In this document: piece by piece, positions 35,758 through 45,657 of the stretch
How the letters are laid out: the number at the start of each line of letters is the position of its first letter
How positions within the stretch are numbered: the stretch's first letter is position 1
NCBI GenBank assembly: GCA_029204225.1
Contig: CM055098.1
Span: 18,943,303-19,007,302, forward strand
Direction of reading: 5' to 3'
Length of the DNA stretch: 64,000 nucleotides
Source: Diphasiastrum complanatum
Lineage: Eukaryota; Streptophyta; Lycopodiopsida; Lycopodiales; Lycopodiaceae
Program-made: the position numbers and the translations under genes
The notes under the pieces: model-generated
What the model was told of the DNA's origin: nothing
Database searches by the model: none
The model's input: the letters and a program-made list of their open reading frames with translations, nothing else

Positions 35758-35892
35758 GCAAGATCTTGTTCTACATGCTGCTGATTGATGCCATTGCTTC
35801 TTGAAATCTGTTTTCTTTTTTATGGTTGATTGTCTGAATGCTTGGCCTCCTGGATCTGCTAGCTTCTCGGCTATGTCAGAATATGACAGGGT

Positions 35893-35905
35893 GGCTCTAA
35901 TACCA
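35893..35905 (-). other. C1 primer-binding site
   Basis: The minus strand reads TGGTATTAGAGCC, one nucleotide after the LTR end CCCAACA. One mismatch to the usual TGGTATCAGAGCC. Confidence 0.9.
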
Positions 35906-35906
35906 C

Positions 35907-36078
35907 TGTTGGGAGTCGTGTGTTGCTTCGATACGACTGATGAGAATCGTGAGAAAAAAATTCACGAAACATTCGCGACTCTCTTTTGAGATTCGAATGG
36001 AGTTCAGATGCGTTCACTGGGCACTGCCAGCTGAAACACACCTACAATCCTCCAGAGAGTAGTCAGTTACTACTGATC
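35907..36078 (-). repeat. C1 5' LTR, part next to primer site
   Basis: Continues at 41737-42593 on the other side of element D; joined length is about 1029 bp. The join reads ACTGATC then CTACATCC, matching the uninterrupted C2 LTRs (GTAGATCAGT on the other strand). Confidence 0.9.
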
Positions 36079-36927
36079 TGTTAAAATTGGCAAAAGCTAA
36101 CTTGATCATATCTTGTGAATACCATTATGAGTAGTACATATCATCATAAGACATGTGTGGAGACTGTTCCCATGTGTGAATAAATGCATTTATCATTTAG
36201 ATGAGTCATATAGGTTTTACATACCATTTTATTTGAGATCTAGTGGCTAAAATGGCCAAAATCTAGTTTTCTAGCTATATGCCACTTGGCATCATTTTAT
36301 TGGTAGGAAAAGCTATTTCACATGGATAGGAGTGATCTCACATGTGCCAAGGACTGCTCATATGTGTGAAAACATCAGTAGTAGGTGAGATCCAACTTGT
36401 AGTAGATATTTGTGCAAGTCCCTATAAATTAGGAAAATTGCCTAAAATCAAGGGAGGTGGCTATAAGCTAGGAAACTTGGGCCATGTGCCATATTGACGA
36501 TTATTGGTGGATCCTTTGATGAGTAGGAACTCTCACACGTGCCAAATCAGCTGAGTAAGCATCAGCTCTTGTGTATATATGGTGGCTCATTTGGCCATAA
36601 TTGACAAGAAAGCTAAATCTTGGTTTTGGTGCATTTCTTGAGTAATCTCTCCATTTGTCTTGTGTTTTTATGCATTGATTGGGTTCTAAGCTTAGTATAC
36701 TTTATTCTCAGTATATTGTTCGTACTCTGACAGGTTTTCACACGTGTGAAACCAGCAAGTTAAAATTTTGATCAATAATGATTGTTCTTGTTAGATTTAT
36801 TCATCTAGATTTGATCTAAATGCTATCTAATCTTGTGTAGATTGATAGGTTGATCTAATCTAACATCCAATCACACTTGTGGATCTGATTCAGATCTATT
36901 CTTGGTCCATTTTGCTGTACTTTGACA
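36079..36927 (+). repeat. D 5' LTR
   Basis: 849 bp. Carries several CACRYGTG-type boxes including TTTTCACACGTGTGAAAC at 36735-36752, and a TATA-like TGTATATATGG at about 36572-36582. Confidence 0.95.
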
Positions 36928-36940
36928 TGGTATTAGAGCC
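36928..36940 (+). other. D primer-binding site
   Basis: TGGTATTAGAGCC directly after the LTR end TTTGACA. Confidence 0.95.
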
Positions 36941-38767
36941 AATTACAAGTGCATTTAAGGCATTGATCTAAACTATACCCAAATTGGCAGGTTTTTGGAA
37001 ATATTGAGGTAGCGAGGTTGAATGGATAGCTAGAACCATCATATTTGCACCAAATCTTGCTGTGGGATGAAGGTGTACTTTACACAAGTGTGGGGCCGTA
37101 CAAGACCTTTTTTGGACAATAAAATTCACTTTGGTGCATTTTGAGCTTCATACACCCAATTTTGAGTCAATTCAGTGCATTTTTCAAGCTTTCACTTGCA
37201 TTGTTTCTATTCCATTGATTTGTTTTTGGTTTAGATCAATCGTATAGATGGATTAAAGCTTGTTTACAGTACATTGAAGTTGATTCTCTGATTTTTTTGA
37301 GTGTACATTGAATTTGAGAGAGAAAGTGTGCTATAAACCAAAGATTAAGGAGTGATTTCAAGGGGAGAGATTGAAATCCATTATACCTTCATTCTAGATT
37401 TGTTCAAGAGTGAAAGGACTGAGTCTAGAAGCATCTAAATGCTAGAAGACTCTCTTGGATCAGTCCTTCAAGTGAAATCTTAGTGAATTTCTAAAGCACA
37501 AACATTCATAAAGGCAAAATCTACCAATACAAGGTGATAAGAATTGTTGGCAAGTACTAGGAGAAAAATTTGAGGTCCAAGTCACATTGTTCACCCCTAC
37601 TCAAGTGTGTGAGTGTGTTTTTGACTTTAATTAAAGTCATAAATGTGATTGAGGCATATGTGTTGTGGTTGATCCAAAATTTTCAAGAGATCCTTCCTTT
37701 GTAGAGGGCAAGAACTAGTAACTCAATTCTTGACCTTGGTGGAAAAATTGTCTTATTCATTGTGATCAAATCTTGCTAAGTGGAATTAGCTCTTTGTAAG
37801 CACATATCTTAGTGAGAGAGAAGCATCACATTTCTGAAAATTTGAATTTCATTCCAACTCTAAAGAGGTAGAGTCATTGGTACTTGGTGGAGTCCAATAG
37901 GGGTGAATGAATTCAATTTTTTGAGCAAAACTTTGACATTATATGTATGAAACTCAAATACGTTCTATTCAACTTTCTTTGTGAGAGTGTGAGGGTCAAG
38001 TTGTGATCCCATTGGGAGTCTAGAACAGGGAGGAGTCCATATTTGAGTGTTCATACATGATTGGGATCTTTGTGAATCTCTAGATGTCTAATTTTTAAGC
38101 TTGATGAAAAATTATTGACATAGATTGTTACAAACCATTTCATGTCCATTCCAAATCTCAAGAGTGAGATTCTTTGGGTCAAGAGGGATTCCAAAAGGGG
38201 TGATTGGATCTGATCTTTGTGTGTTTGAATCAAGTATACATGTCAAGTTTTTGTGATCTAGTGTAGATCCTTTTTTTTGTGAAAATTAGTGGTTTAATTT
38301 GTTGTCAAATCAAATCAAATTCAATCCAAATCTCAAGAGTGAGATTATTTGGGTCAAGAGTGAGTCCAAAATAAGTGACTAAGTTTGTTTCTCAAGTATT
38401 TGAAACAAAACCCACACTTTGTTCAAGAATCTCAAAAGTTGAGTGAACTAGTCAAGAGAAAAGGAAAATCTAGGTATCAAATCTTTTCAAATCCATTCCA
38501 ACTCTCAAGAGGAAGAGTCATTGGTATTTGTTGAGTTCAATAGGGGTGTTTGAATCTAATTTTTGTGATTTGATAGAGTGCTTTTGTCTTAGTGATCAAA
38601 GCAAAGATTAGTTTCCAATTGACTAGGTTGAAAGAGATATGATTCAAAATTTGTGGTCTAGATCTTGTGTAGATCCTTCTAGATTGTTGAATGTGTTCAA
38701 ATCTAGTTTCTTGAGAGTCACAAATTACATTTTGAAAAGTCATATCACTAGGTTCTACTTCCTCATC
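36941..38767 (+). other. D long leader with imperfect repeats
   Basis: About 1.8 kb without a sustained frame. A motif like CCAAATCTCAAGAGTGAGAT, then TTGGGTCAAGAGNGAGTCCA, recurs at about 37853, 38150, 38326 and 38497, with a weaker copy near 37960. The last three are spaced 171-176 bp. Such repeats could be multimerised packaging signals, which is inference. Confidence 0.7.
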
Positions 38768-39056
38768 ATGGCATCAATCGGTGGCAACCTATTGGAGGCA
38801 AGTAAGGATCCTAAATGCAACCTTTGTGGCAAGAGAGATCATTTTGTCTCAAGATGCTACAAAATGAAGACCAATCCATCCAAGGAGAACCAAAGTAAGG
38901 GGGCCGAGGTGAAGGATGGAGCTTCAATTTCAAAGTGCAAAGGAAAGAAGGACAAATCCAAGGGAAGGTGTTTCGTTTGTGGAAAGATGCATGAGGCTTG
39001 GAGTCTCACAAGGACTTACAAGATTTGTCTTCAAAAGTCCATCATCACACATTTCA
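38768..39056 (+). pseudogene. D residual gag zinc-knuckle
   Basis: ATG 38768 begins MASIGGNLLEASKDPKCNLC, almost at once reaching the zinc knuckle CNLCGKRDHFVSRC, so the capsid domain is deleted. A basic linker (KGKKDKSKGR) and a second Cys motif (CFVCGKMH) follow. The frame continues into the inverted integrase patch. Confidence 0.75.
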
Positions 39057-39499
39057 AACCTTTAGAAGTTTTTCATTTGGAAGTGGGCCTCACCCCAAAA
39101 GTCTTTTGGCAATGATGTCTCAATTCTAATGGTTTTGGCACATTCACACAATGTTCTATTCTTTCTTTCAGCCACCCCATTTTGAGATGGTGTATATGCA
39201 CAAGAAAACTCCCTTTTAATGCCTTCAAGCTCACAATCATGAAATTTATTGGAAGTGTACTCATCACCTCCATCACTTCTAAGAATCTTGATTTTGTATG
39301 AAAATTGCTTTTCAGCTAGAGCTTTGAACTTTAGGAAATAGTCAAACACCATAGACTTTGAAGCTAGAAGATATAACCAAGTAAATCTTGTCAAATCATC
39401 AATGAAAGTTACAAAGCAAGTAGCACCACCCTTGCCCTTTGAAGATGAGAAGTGCACATCCGAGTGTATGAGCTCTAATGGATGTGTAGTCTTGTTCAA
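39057..39499 (-). pseudogene. Inverted copia integrase patch within D
   Basis: The minus-strand reading gives IHSDVHFSSSKGKGGATCFV, TFIDDLTRFTWLYLLASKS, LRSDGGDEYTSNKF and TPSQNGVAERKNRTLCECAK, so it spans the D,D,E core of an integrase against the direction of D. Plus-strand D integrase resumes immediately after it (KINVTFIDV, TWIYFMS). It is a flipped internal segment or a captured piece from a relative. Confidence 0.85.
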
Positions 39500-40303
39500 G
39501 ATGCAAAGATAAATGTCACTTTCATTGATGTCACTTGGATTTATTTCATGTCCTTGGAAAGCATTTTGCTTAGAACTTTAGAAAAGTTCAAATTTATTGT
39601 TATGATCCAAGAGAAACCAAGAAAGATTAAGGAGGAGCAAAAAACCCAAAATGAAAATACTTCCATTTATGCTCTCATGACATCTAATGAAGAACTATTT
39701 TGCCTTGAAGAGATTTTTGTATCTCAAAGGTGGATTAAGGCAATACTAGTTGAGTGTGATGCCTTAATAGATAGCAAAGCATGTTTTCCTTGTAAAATCA
39801 CATTGAATATGAAGTCAAGGAAATGGAAATGTCTTCATAATGTATTTTTTGTTGGTTTCAATAAGATCATGACTGATGTGTTCATTCATAATGTTGAAGA
39901 TTGTAAATTTTCAATTTTAAAGACAAGTTGTAAACTTCTTATGAGAATAAGTGAAGCATCCAAAGTGGACACTTATATCCATAAGCAAGTAGTTAGCCTT
40001 ATTGAGATGGAAATACTTCTTGATTTCAATATTAGAAAAATCATGCCAAGCTGTGGTGATTTTTGGACTTATGTTTCTAGCATAAGTAATGTTGATGATC
40101 ACATGAAGTACACATTATATGATCATGTTTGTTGTAATCATTTTGAGACATTGAGGTCTCAAATTTCCATCAAGGAGGAGCACCAAGAAGTTGATCTTGA
40201 GGAGTCATCTCGAGGTTCAAGTGTGCCAAGGATTGAGGAGGAGAGTCCTTCTCAAGTTATGATTCCAAGAAGAATATCAAGAGACATGGTTGAGCTCATA
40301 TGA
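39482..40303 (+). CDS. D unusual 273-codon ORF (integrase remnant plus module)
   Basis: Open for 273 codons, though it sits in a rearranged element. The first 40 residues are a shortened integrase stretch (KINVTFIDV, TWIYFMS, LEKFKFIV). Residues about 60-100 resemble the copia linker before RT (TSNEELFCLEEIFVSQRWIK, AILVECDALID), but the expected RT domain never follows. Instead there is a 150-residue segment (RKWKCLHNVFFVGFNK, EASKVDTYIHKQVVSLIEME, SSISNVDDHMKY) that I cannot assign, then an acidic-Ser tail (DLEESSRGSSVPRIEEE, PRRISRD) like a copia linker. Parts recur downstream at 40330-40790. It may be a maintained protein of a non-autonomous element or a chance open relic. Confidence 0.5.
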   Translation: MCSLVQDAKINVTFIDVTWIYFMSLESILLRTLEKFKFIVMIQEKPRKIKEEQKTQNENTSIYALMTSNEELFCLEEIFVSQRWIKAILVECDALIDSKACFPCKITLNMKSRKWKCLHNVFFVGFNKIMTDVFIHNVEDCKFSILKTSCKLLMRISEASKVDTYIHKQVVSLIEMEILLDFNIRKIMPSCGDFWTYVSSISNVDDHMKYTLYDHVCCNHFETLRSQISIKEEHQEVDLEESSRGSSVPRIEEESPSQVMIPRRISRDMVELI

Positions 40304-40329
40304 CTCACATTTCAAGGGAAAGAGAAGCA

Positions 40330-40790
40330 CATTACAAGTAGTATACATCTCATGGTTGCTTCTCTTATGTCATTTGGTGAATCAATTTGCTTTAGTGAGA
40401 CTTTTGCATTTCAAAGTTGGAGTAAAGCAATACTAGTTGAGTATGGTGTCTCTCTTGAAAACATAGTTATGTTCTTAATAATATGAAATTGATTTTAGAT
40501 CAATTGAAAAGCAAATGGTTATTTCATCAAATGTATGCTCTTGAGTCTTGCAAGAGCATGAGTGAGTCGTCTACTCATAGTGTGAAAAATTGTCTTTTTT
40601 AATGTATTGAGGCAAATTGTAAACTCTGAGAGAAAGTGAATCATCCTCTAAGGAAACTTATCTCTATAATGAAGTATCTAGCCTCATTAGATCTGAGATT
40701 AGCATGGTAACCAAGCATGAAGATATGATACAAACTCTTTGTTATTATAGCATGCATAGTCTTGCCAATGTTGATGAGCCTAATCCTTGA
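40330..40790 (+). repeat. Second, degenerate copy of the D module
   Basis: Translates with frameshifts to GESICFSETFAFQSWSKAIL then VEYG, and later SESSSKETYLYNEVSSLIRS and MHSLANVDEPN. These align in order with NEELFCLEEIFVSQRWIKAI, SEASKVDTYIHKQVVSLIEM and SSISNVDDHM of the preceding ORF. It therefore is a diverged tandem duplication at protein level. Confidence 0.65.
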
Positions 40791-41139
40791 CATCTTGGTA
40801 ACATGATGTTGGACCTTTGTGATCCTCAAGAGTCAAGAAGGACTCTTTATTTTATCATGGATTTGCAGCTATTTTCAAGGAGAAGGAGCTTTTGGATCAA
40901 CCATATGCTTCAAGGATGGAACAAATCAATGAAAGAGGTGCTAGGATGGTGCAAAGCTCTCAAGTTCATCAAAAAAGTCAACATCAAAGAGGCACTATCA
41001 TGGATATGGTGATTTCGGATCGACATCAAGCTCATTGGCTGATCTTCACACCTTTGAACTAGCAAGGATCCATATTAGAAGACCAATTCAACCCATGGAG
41101 TCAATCTCAATATCATCATGTTTTAATCAAGTTAGTTTT

Positions 41140-41148
41140 GAGGAGGAG
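41140..41148 (+). other. D polypurine tract
   Basis: GAGGAGGAG immediately before the 3' LTR start TGTTAAAATTGG. Confidence 0.85.
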
Positions 41149-41736
41149 TGTTAAAATTGGCAAAAGCTAACTTGATGAAAACATCAGTAGTAGGTGAGAT
41201 CCAACTTGTAGTAGATATTTGTGCAAGTCCCTATAAATTAGGAAAATTGCCTAAAATCAAGGGAGGTGGCTATAAGCTAGGAAACTTGGGCCATGTGCCA
41301 TATTGACGATTATTGGTGGATCCTTTGATGACTAGGAACTCTCACACGTGCCAAATCAGCTGAGTAAGCATCAGCTCTTGTGTATATATGGTGGCTCATT
41401 TGGCCATAATTGACAAGAAAGCTAAATCTTGGTTTTGGTGCATTTCTTGAGTAATCTCTCCATTTGTCTTGTGTTTTTATGCATTGATTGGGTTTTAAGC
41501 TTAGTATACTTTATTCTCAGTCTACTGTTCGTACTCTGACAGGTTTTCACATGTGTGAAACCAGCAAGTTAAAGTTTTGATCAATAATGATTGTTCTTGT
41601 TAAATTTATTCATCTAGATTTGATCTAAATGCTATCTAATCTTGTGTAGATTGATATGTTGATCTAATCTAACATCCAATCACACTTGTGGATCTGATTC
41701 AGATCTATTCTTGGTCCATTTTGTTGTACTTTGACA
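41149..41736 (+). repeat. D 3' LTR with 261-bp internal deletion
   Basis: Matches the 5' LTR closely, but jumps from CTAACTTGAT to GAAAACATCAGTAG, losing 261 bp near its 5' end. The remainder is nearly identical to the 5' LTR, which suggests fairly recent insertion. Confidence 0.95.
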
Positions 41737-42593
41737 CGATCTACATCCATAAAATTAATACAACATTCGACTTCATTTCAACCAAGGCGTGGAATTCAAA
41801 GGGAACAAGAAAACTCAGACATACGAAAAATAAACAGCATAAGCATTCGACATCCAAGATCAGACACAGCCATAAAAATAATCTATATTGATTTTCTCGT
41901 ATTTTTTTAGGGCACTGCATGCGAATCCACGTAGTGCGTTGGCGTGAGAGTTGCATGGCTCTCTCACGAGTAGTAGTCTCACTTCACTAGCGGACAATAG
42001 GATCTTCTGATCCTAGACAGAATTATCTTCTCGTACGCAGGCGGAGCTTCTGTCTGTGTTCGTCTTGATTGCTTACTAGCATTAGACTTCTTCAGTGTCT
42101 CTTCTCTTAGTTACACTCTGTGTATCATGTTCTGATATGTGTCAAGTATTATCCAGTAAGTACGGTCTCTAAGATTAGAGTGATTATACATCTACAACTA
42201 ATTAGAGAATTACAAGAGTGGCACATTAGCCACGACCTAGGAAGTATCTATTGACGTCATGCCATCAGGTTGGATCTCTGTACTTCTGAGTACTTGCGTG
42301 ATCTCTGGTGGTACTCCTTGGAGTGCAAGGACGGAATGAGTTTACCTTGTCTGCCTTTCTCTCTTGTTGGTTTTGCTTACCTCGTCTACCTTTCTCTCTT
42401 GTTGGATCGCAAAGGAATCTCGTTCATGGGTCCTTCGTGTTCGCGAACCGTTCGTCTTCGTCTCCGTTGGCTTTCATGTTCGCAAAACTCTTCGTGTTTC
42501 GTGTCTCTAGATGTTCGAGTTCACGAACATCTTCGTCAAGTGAAGGACTGAAGGCTAGCAAGGCTTTGTAATCAGAAACACTTTGTTTCTTCA
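41737..42593 (-). repeat. C1 5' LTR, distal part
   Basis: Continuation of the C1 LTR beyond D. Aligns with 47733-48560 and 53480-54270 in reverse orientation and ends CTTTGTTTCTTCA (TGAAGAAACAAAG on the coding strand). Confidence 0.9.
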
Positions 42594-43230
42594 AGATTGA
42601 ACCTAGATCTAGACAATGCACTAAAAAGCTTGAAATTTGGACAAGTATGCAAGATTTTGGACAAAAACAAAGATGGAGCTCCTTCACACAGGATCTATAC
42701 AACCTCACACATGTGGATAGTACACCTGCAGCCCACAACTCGATTTGAACCAAAACTAATGATACTATCACTTTCTTTAAGCTCGCCCACTCAATATTAG
42801 ATCAAAAACCACAAGATTCCAATAATTTTGATATGATCAATGATGCATTTACATGCCTCTTGTACCAAGCACTGATACCATGTAAATTTTCTGATTTTTG
42901 GACAGTGATTGATTGTGCTAATCAATCTTCAAGAGTTGTTGATTGCCAAATCAAGTAATATCTAACAAGTTCTATTGATTAGATCAAGATCTAGATGTAG
43001 ATTCTTAACTATTTAGCAAGATCAACATGTGTAAACATCAATAAACATCAAGAGTGGCCTCACATGTGTGGAAAACAGTACCTGTATGGACTTTGAGCAG
43101 AGAGCAAAGTACAATACTCAATGATAGCATACAAAGCATAAAATCACAATTCTATTGGTGAAATCACAAGCAAAATGCATAAGATCTCAAGCGTCTCATC
43201 TTCTTCTCATTGATCAAGGCAATCTACTTA
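42594..43230 (-). mobile_element. Element E: leader, primer site and LTR remnant
   Basis: Minus-strand primer-binding site TGGTATCAGTGC (42869-42880) next to an LTR start TGTAAATTTTCTG at 42881. The LTR carries CTCACATGTGTGGAAAAC (about 43061), like the other families. The right LTR end is not resolved. C1 abuts the leader at 42593. Confidence 0.6.
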
Positions 43231-43234
43231 TAGA

Positions 43235-44063
43235 TCAAGTACAAGCACGACTTTCAAGATCTAGGTGGATGGTATTGTCATGAAGGAATAATCTCCTTTC
43301 ATATGGATCCAGAAATTCTAAATTTTTCCTTTTGCTCATATCGATATAACCCAAATAAAGGGCCATTGCACATGATCTTTTTGTAGTATCATTGGGAGTA
43401 TAATCCAATATTTTGATGGCCAATTCCCTTTTCACAAAAACTATTTTATATGTTCCTCTAGAGTAAGTATTGCCTCCCAAGCTAACTGATAATGACTTAT
43501 TGGCCATAATGATATGGCAGCATATGGATTAAAAGATCCATGATATGTACAAATCTCATTATTTTCAAAGTTTTTCAAATAATGAGAAAGAGATGCATCC
43601 TTTCTCTCAGGTGATACACCAAAGGAATCTAGTTCAATAGCATCATGTAAAAGCGTCAAGCAAGTAAATTTAAAATGAAAGATAACAATACAACCTCAAA
43701 CTTCAACTTTCGATTGAAAAAAGAAAACTGCACAATATCAAAACCAATACAATATCTACTTACCATATCATGATCATCTAATTCAATGATGTTTGTTTTG
43801 CTAATGTCATGTCCTCCAATGGCCTCTACATTGCTCGAGGGGATATACTAAGTCCATGGAGGATATTTTTTTTGGAATTCCAAAAATTCCTCCTCAGTCG
43901 GCAAAGTTTCTTCATAGGCTTTCGATTTTTCAATTATGGCCTTCAATGCCTCCTTGCCAAATTTCCAATTGCCATCATTATCAAAATGTATCTCACCTTC
44001 AAGGTCATTATAACTATAATCAATTATGTCAAAAAATTATGAGAACTGTTGTGCAAAAATTAA
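43235..44063 (-). pseudogene. Spliced-looking gene fragment of unknown family
   Basis: Minus strand. The first stretch gives DLEGEIHFDNDGNWKFGKEA, AIIEKSKAYEETLPTEEEFL and EFQKKYPPWT, then an in-frame stop and GGHDISKTNIIELDDHDM, ending exactly at a GTAAGT donor (43763-43758). After an AT-rich, intron-like 100 bp come SPERKDASLSHYLKNFENNE, ICTYHGSFNPYAAIS and, in another frame, LGGNTYSRGTYKIVFVKREL, RSCAMALYLGYIDMSKRKNL. No retroelement motif is present. It looks like host exons captured with intron. It directly abuts B2 RT at 44064. Confidence 0.45.
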
Positions 44064-44760
44064 GGTGCATGATCTTGGTCATTTGCATTACATTTTAGGA
44101 ATAGAAGTAATTAGATCTTCTCAATCTACTTTCATTTGTCAAGAGAAGCATGCTAATTCTATTTTAAAAAGATTTCATATGGTAGATGCAAAGTCTTGTG
44201 ATACACCTATGGAGTCAAATGTAAAACTAACTATAAGAGGTAATGAAAGATCCCTCAAGGACATTACTCTATGTACAAAGCTAGTTGGTTCACTTATCTA
44301 TCTAACCATTACAAGACCAGATCTAAGCTATTGTGTTGGTAGATTTAACCAATTTATGCAAGATCCTAGTGAAGAGCATGGGATGTTAAAGAAATAAGCC
44401 ACTATCTCATTGTCATCTAGTGAGGCCGAGTACAAAGCACTTACTCATTGCATAAAAGAGATGGTGTGGATCAAGAGGATGATCAAGGATCTTCACTTGC
44501 TAGATTTTTTAGAGAGCCCAATCATCTTTTGTGACAACCTATCAGCCCAAAATTTGGCAAAAAGTCCTATATTTCATGCTAGGAGCAAGCATATTGAGGT
44601 GGCATATCACTTTGTGAGGGAGCAAGTCATGGCAAAGGAGGTGGAGCTTCAACATGTTTCCTCAAGGGAATGTGTAGCTGATATCTTCACCAAAGCATTG
44701 GAAAAAGACTTGTTTATGAGCATAGGACTTCACTTGGAGTATTCTCAAAGTCTATGCTAA
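44064..44760 (+). pseudogene. B2 RT C-terminal part and RNase H with internal deletion
   Basis: Resumes B2 at VHDLGHLHYILGIEVIRSSQ, exactly where B1 continues after KKEFE. RNase H lacks about 65 residues: EEHG is followed at once by the codons for ATISLSSSEAEYKAL. The remainder (DNLSAQNLAKSPIFHARSKH, VADIFTKALEKDLF) is open. The missing segment is found inverted in the 3' LTR at about 45340-45510. Confidence 0.9.
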
Positions 44761-44762
44761 AA

Positions 44763-44778
44763 CTAGTTGAAGAGGGAG
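44763..44778 (+). other. B2 polypurine tract
   Basis: CTAGTTGAAGAGGGAG directly before the LTR start TGTGAAAG; same as in B1. Confidence 0.85.
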
Positions 44779-45657
44779 TGTGAAAGATTTCAGCTAGTTT
44801 AGTCAAATTTGATCATATTTGTTTATTTGGCAATTGAGGCCAATTTTCATATTAGACTTAGAGATTGCCATTTCAAAGTTATTTTAGTTTAAATGTATTT
44901 GAATTACCACTTTTAGAAAGTGAGGGAAGTAGAAGGTCAAGTTTAGTATATTCAAATTTGACTGTTGGAGACATTGAATCTAGTCCACATTATTGGTAGG
45001 GTTTCTGATATGGAAGGAAAATAAGATCATTAATGAGACATGGATCTGCTATATATGGCTGTACACACGTGGGAAGAGATGTTTTTTTTCTCTCTCTCAT
45101 CTCATTTCATGCGTATGCATGAGTCCTCTTTGGTTATACATTGGTGCACTGTATTGGTGCTTTTTTTCTCTCTCTCTCATCTCATTTCATGCTTATACAT
45201 GAGTCCTCTTTGGTTCATCTATCCATTGGTGCACTATATTGGTGACATCTTGCAATCTTGTGTGTAGAATGCTCATTTTATGTTATATTTAGATCCACAC
45301 GTGTGAAATACAATAACTTACTACTTTTGTACAAACAAAAACTCCATCTCCTATTAAAATGCAATGTGCACTTATGGATTTCCTATCCATTTGATTTCCA
45401 GCAAAGTCCAAATCTGAAAATCCAAACAAGTTAGGTGATGATCCCTCATACAATATGCCAAAATCTCGAGTTCCCATGATATTGTATCTCAAAAGTCTTT
45501 TTCCTAGCTGATGTTTGATCAAGTTATTATTGAGTTTGTATCACTTTCATTAAGTAGATGCTGATTTTTCTATGTTGCAAATGTATAGATTGTGCTGACT
45601 TTCATACCAAAGATCAAGAGGACAAATTTGGATCTTAGTGAGTCATATTTCTTCACA
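44779..45657 (+). repeat. B2 3' LTR with captured RNase H patch and internal duplication
   Basis: 879 bp against 638 bp for the 5' LTR. The excess is a roughly 75-bp tandem duplication around TTTCTCTCTCTCATCTCATT (45090-45220) and an inverted RNase H fragment (about 45340-45510) replacing some 20 bp of normal LTR. Confidence 0.9.
45340..45510 (-). pseudogene. Captured RNase H fragment inside the B2 3' LTR
   Basis: The minus-strand reading gives LGKRLLRYNIMGTRDFGILY, EGSSPNLFGFSDLDFAGNQM, DRKSISAHCILIGDG. This is the stretch absent from B2 RNase H at 44390. Confidence 0.9.

Larger units (their letters stand above)
36079..41736 (+). mobile_element. Ty1/copia-derived element D, inserted in the C1 LTR
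   Basis: Has LTRs at both ends, TGTTAAAATTGG...TTTGACA, a primer-binding site and a polypurine tract. The flanks TGATC (36074-36078) and CGATC (41737-41741) are a 4-of-5 target duplication within the C1 LTR. The interior is non-canonical: a 1.8-kb repeated leader, a minimal zinc-knuckle gag, an inverted integrase patch, and a long ORF with a repeated module instead of RT. It must depend on other elements for mobility. Confidence 0.9.
32311..42593 (-). mobile_element. Ty1/copia element C1, truncated and split by D
   Basis: The 5' LTR (right end), primer site, leader, gag, protease, integrase and RT are present on the minus strand. RNase H and 3' LTR are lost at the left junction near 32311. 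The 5' LTR is split by element D at 36078/41737. It belongs to the same family as C2 and C3. C1 shares with the 48979-50938 segment a distinctive stop in gag, a frameshift and the same D-LTR junction. Confidence 0.9.
27856..45657 (+). mobile_element. Ty1/copia element B2, split by a 12-kb insertion
   Basis: The 5' LTR is at 27856 and the 3' LTR at 44779. RT is interrupted between residues SALKKEF (ending 32049) and VHDLGHLHYILGIEV (from 44064), which are contiguous in related B1. Flanks CAGCG (27851-27855) and CAAAG (45658-45662) are a decayed 5-bp duplication; removing B2 and one copy restores a reading frame in the target. B2 has lost its integrase-RT linker and part of RNase H, and carries a 522-bp insertion in integrase. 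Confidence 0.85.

Noticed and set aside
42270-42771. Several overlapping frames of 70-115 codons on both strands
   Set aside because: They fall in the C1 LTR and E leader; homologous LTR copies in C2 do not conserve the frames.
32050-44063. The 12-kb block as a Helitron (its left end begins TC)
   Set aside because: No CTRR end, 3' hairpin or A/T target was found, and the contents are nested copia pieces.
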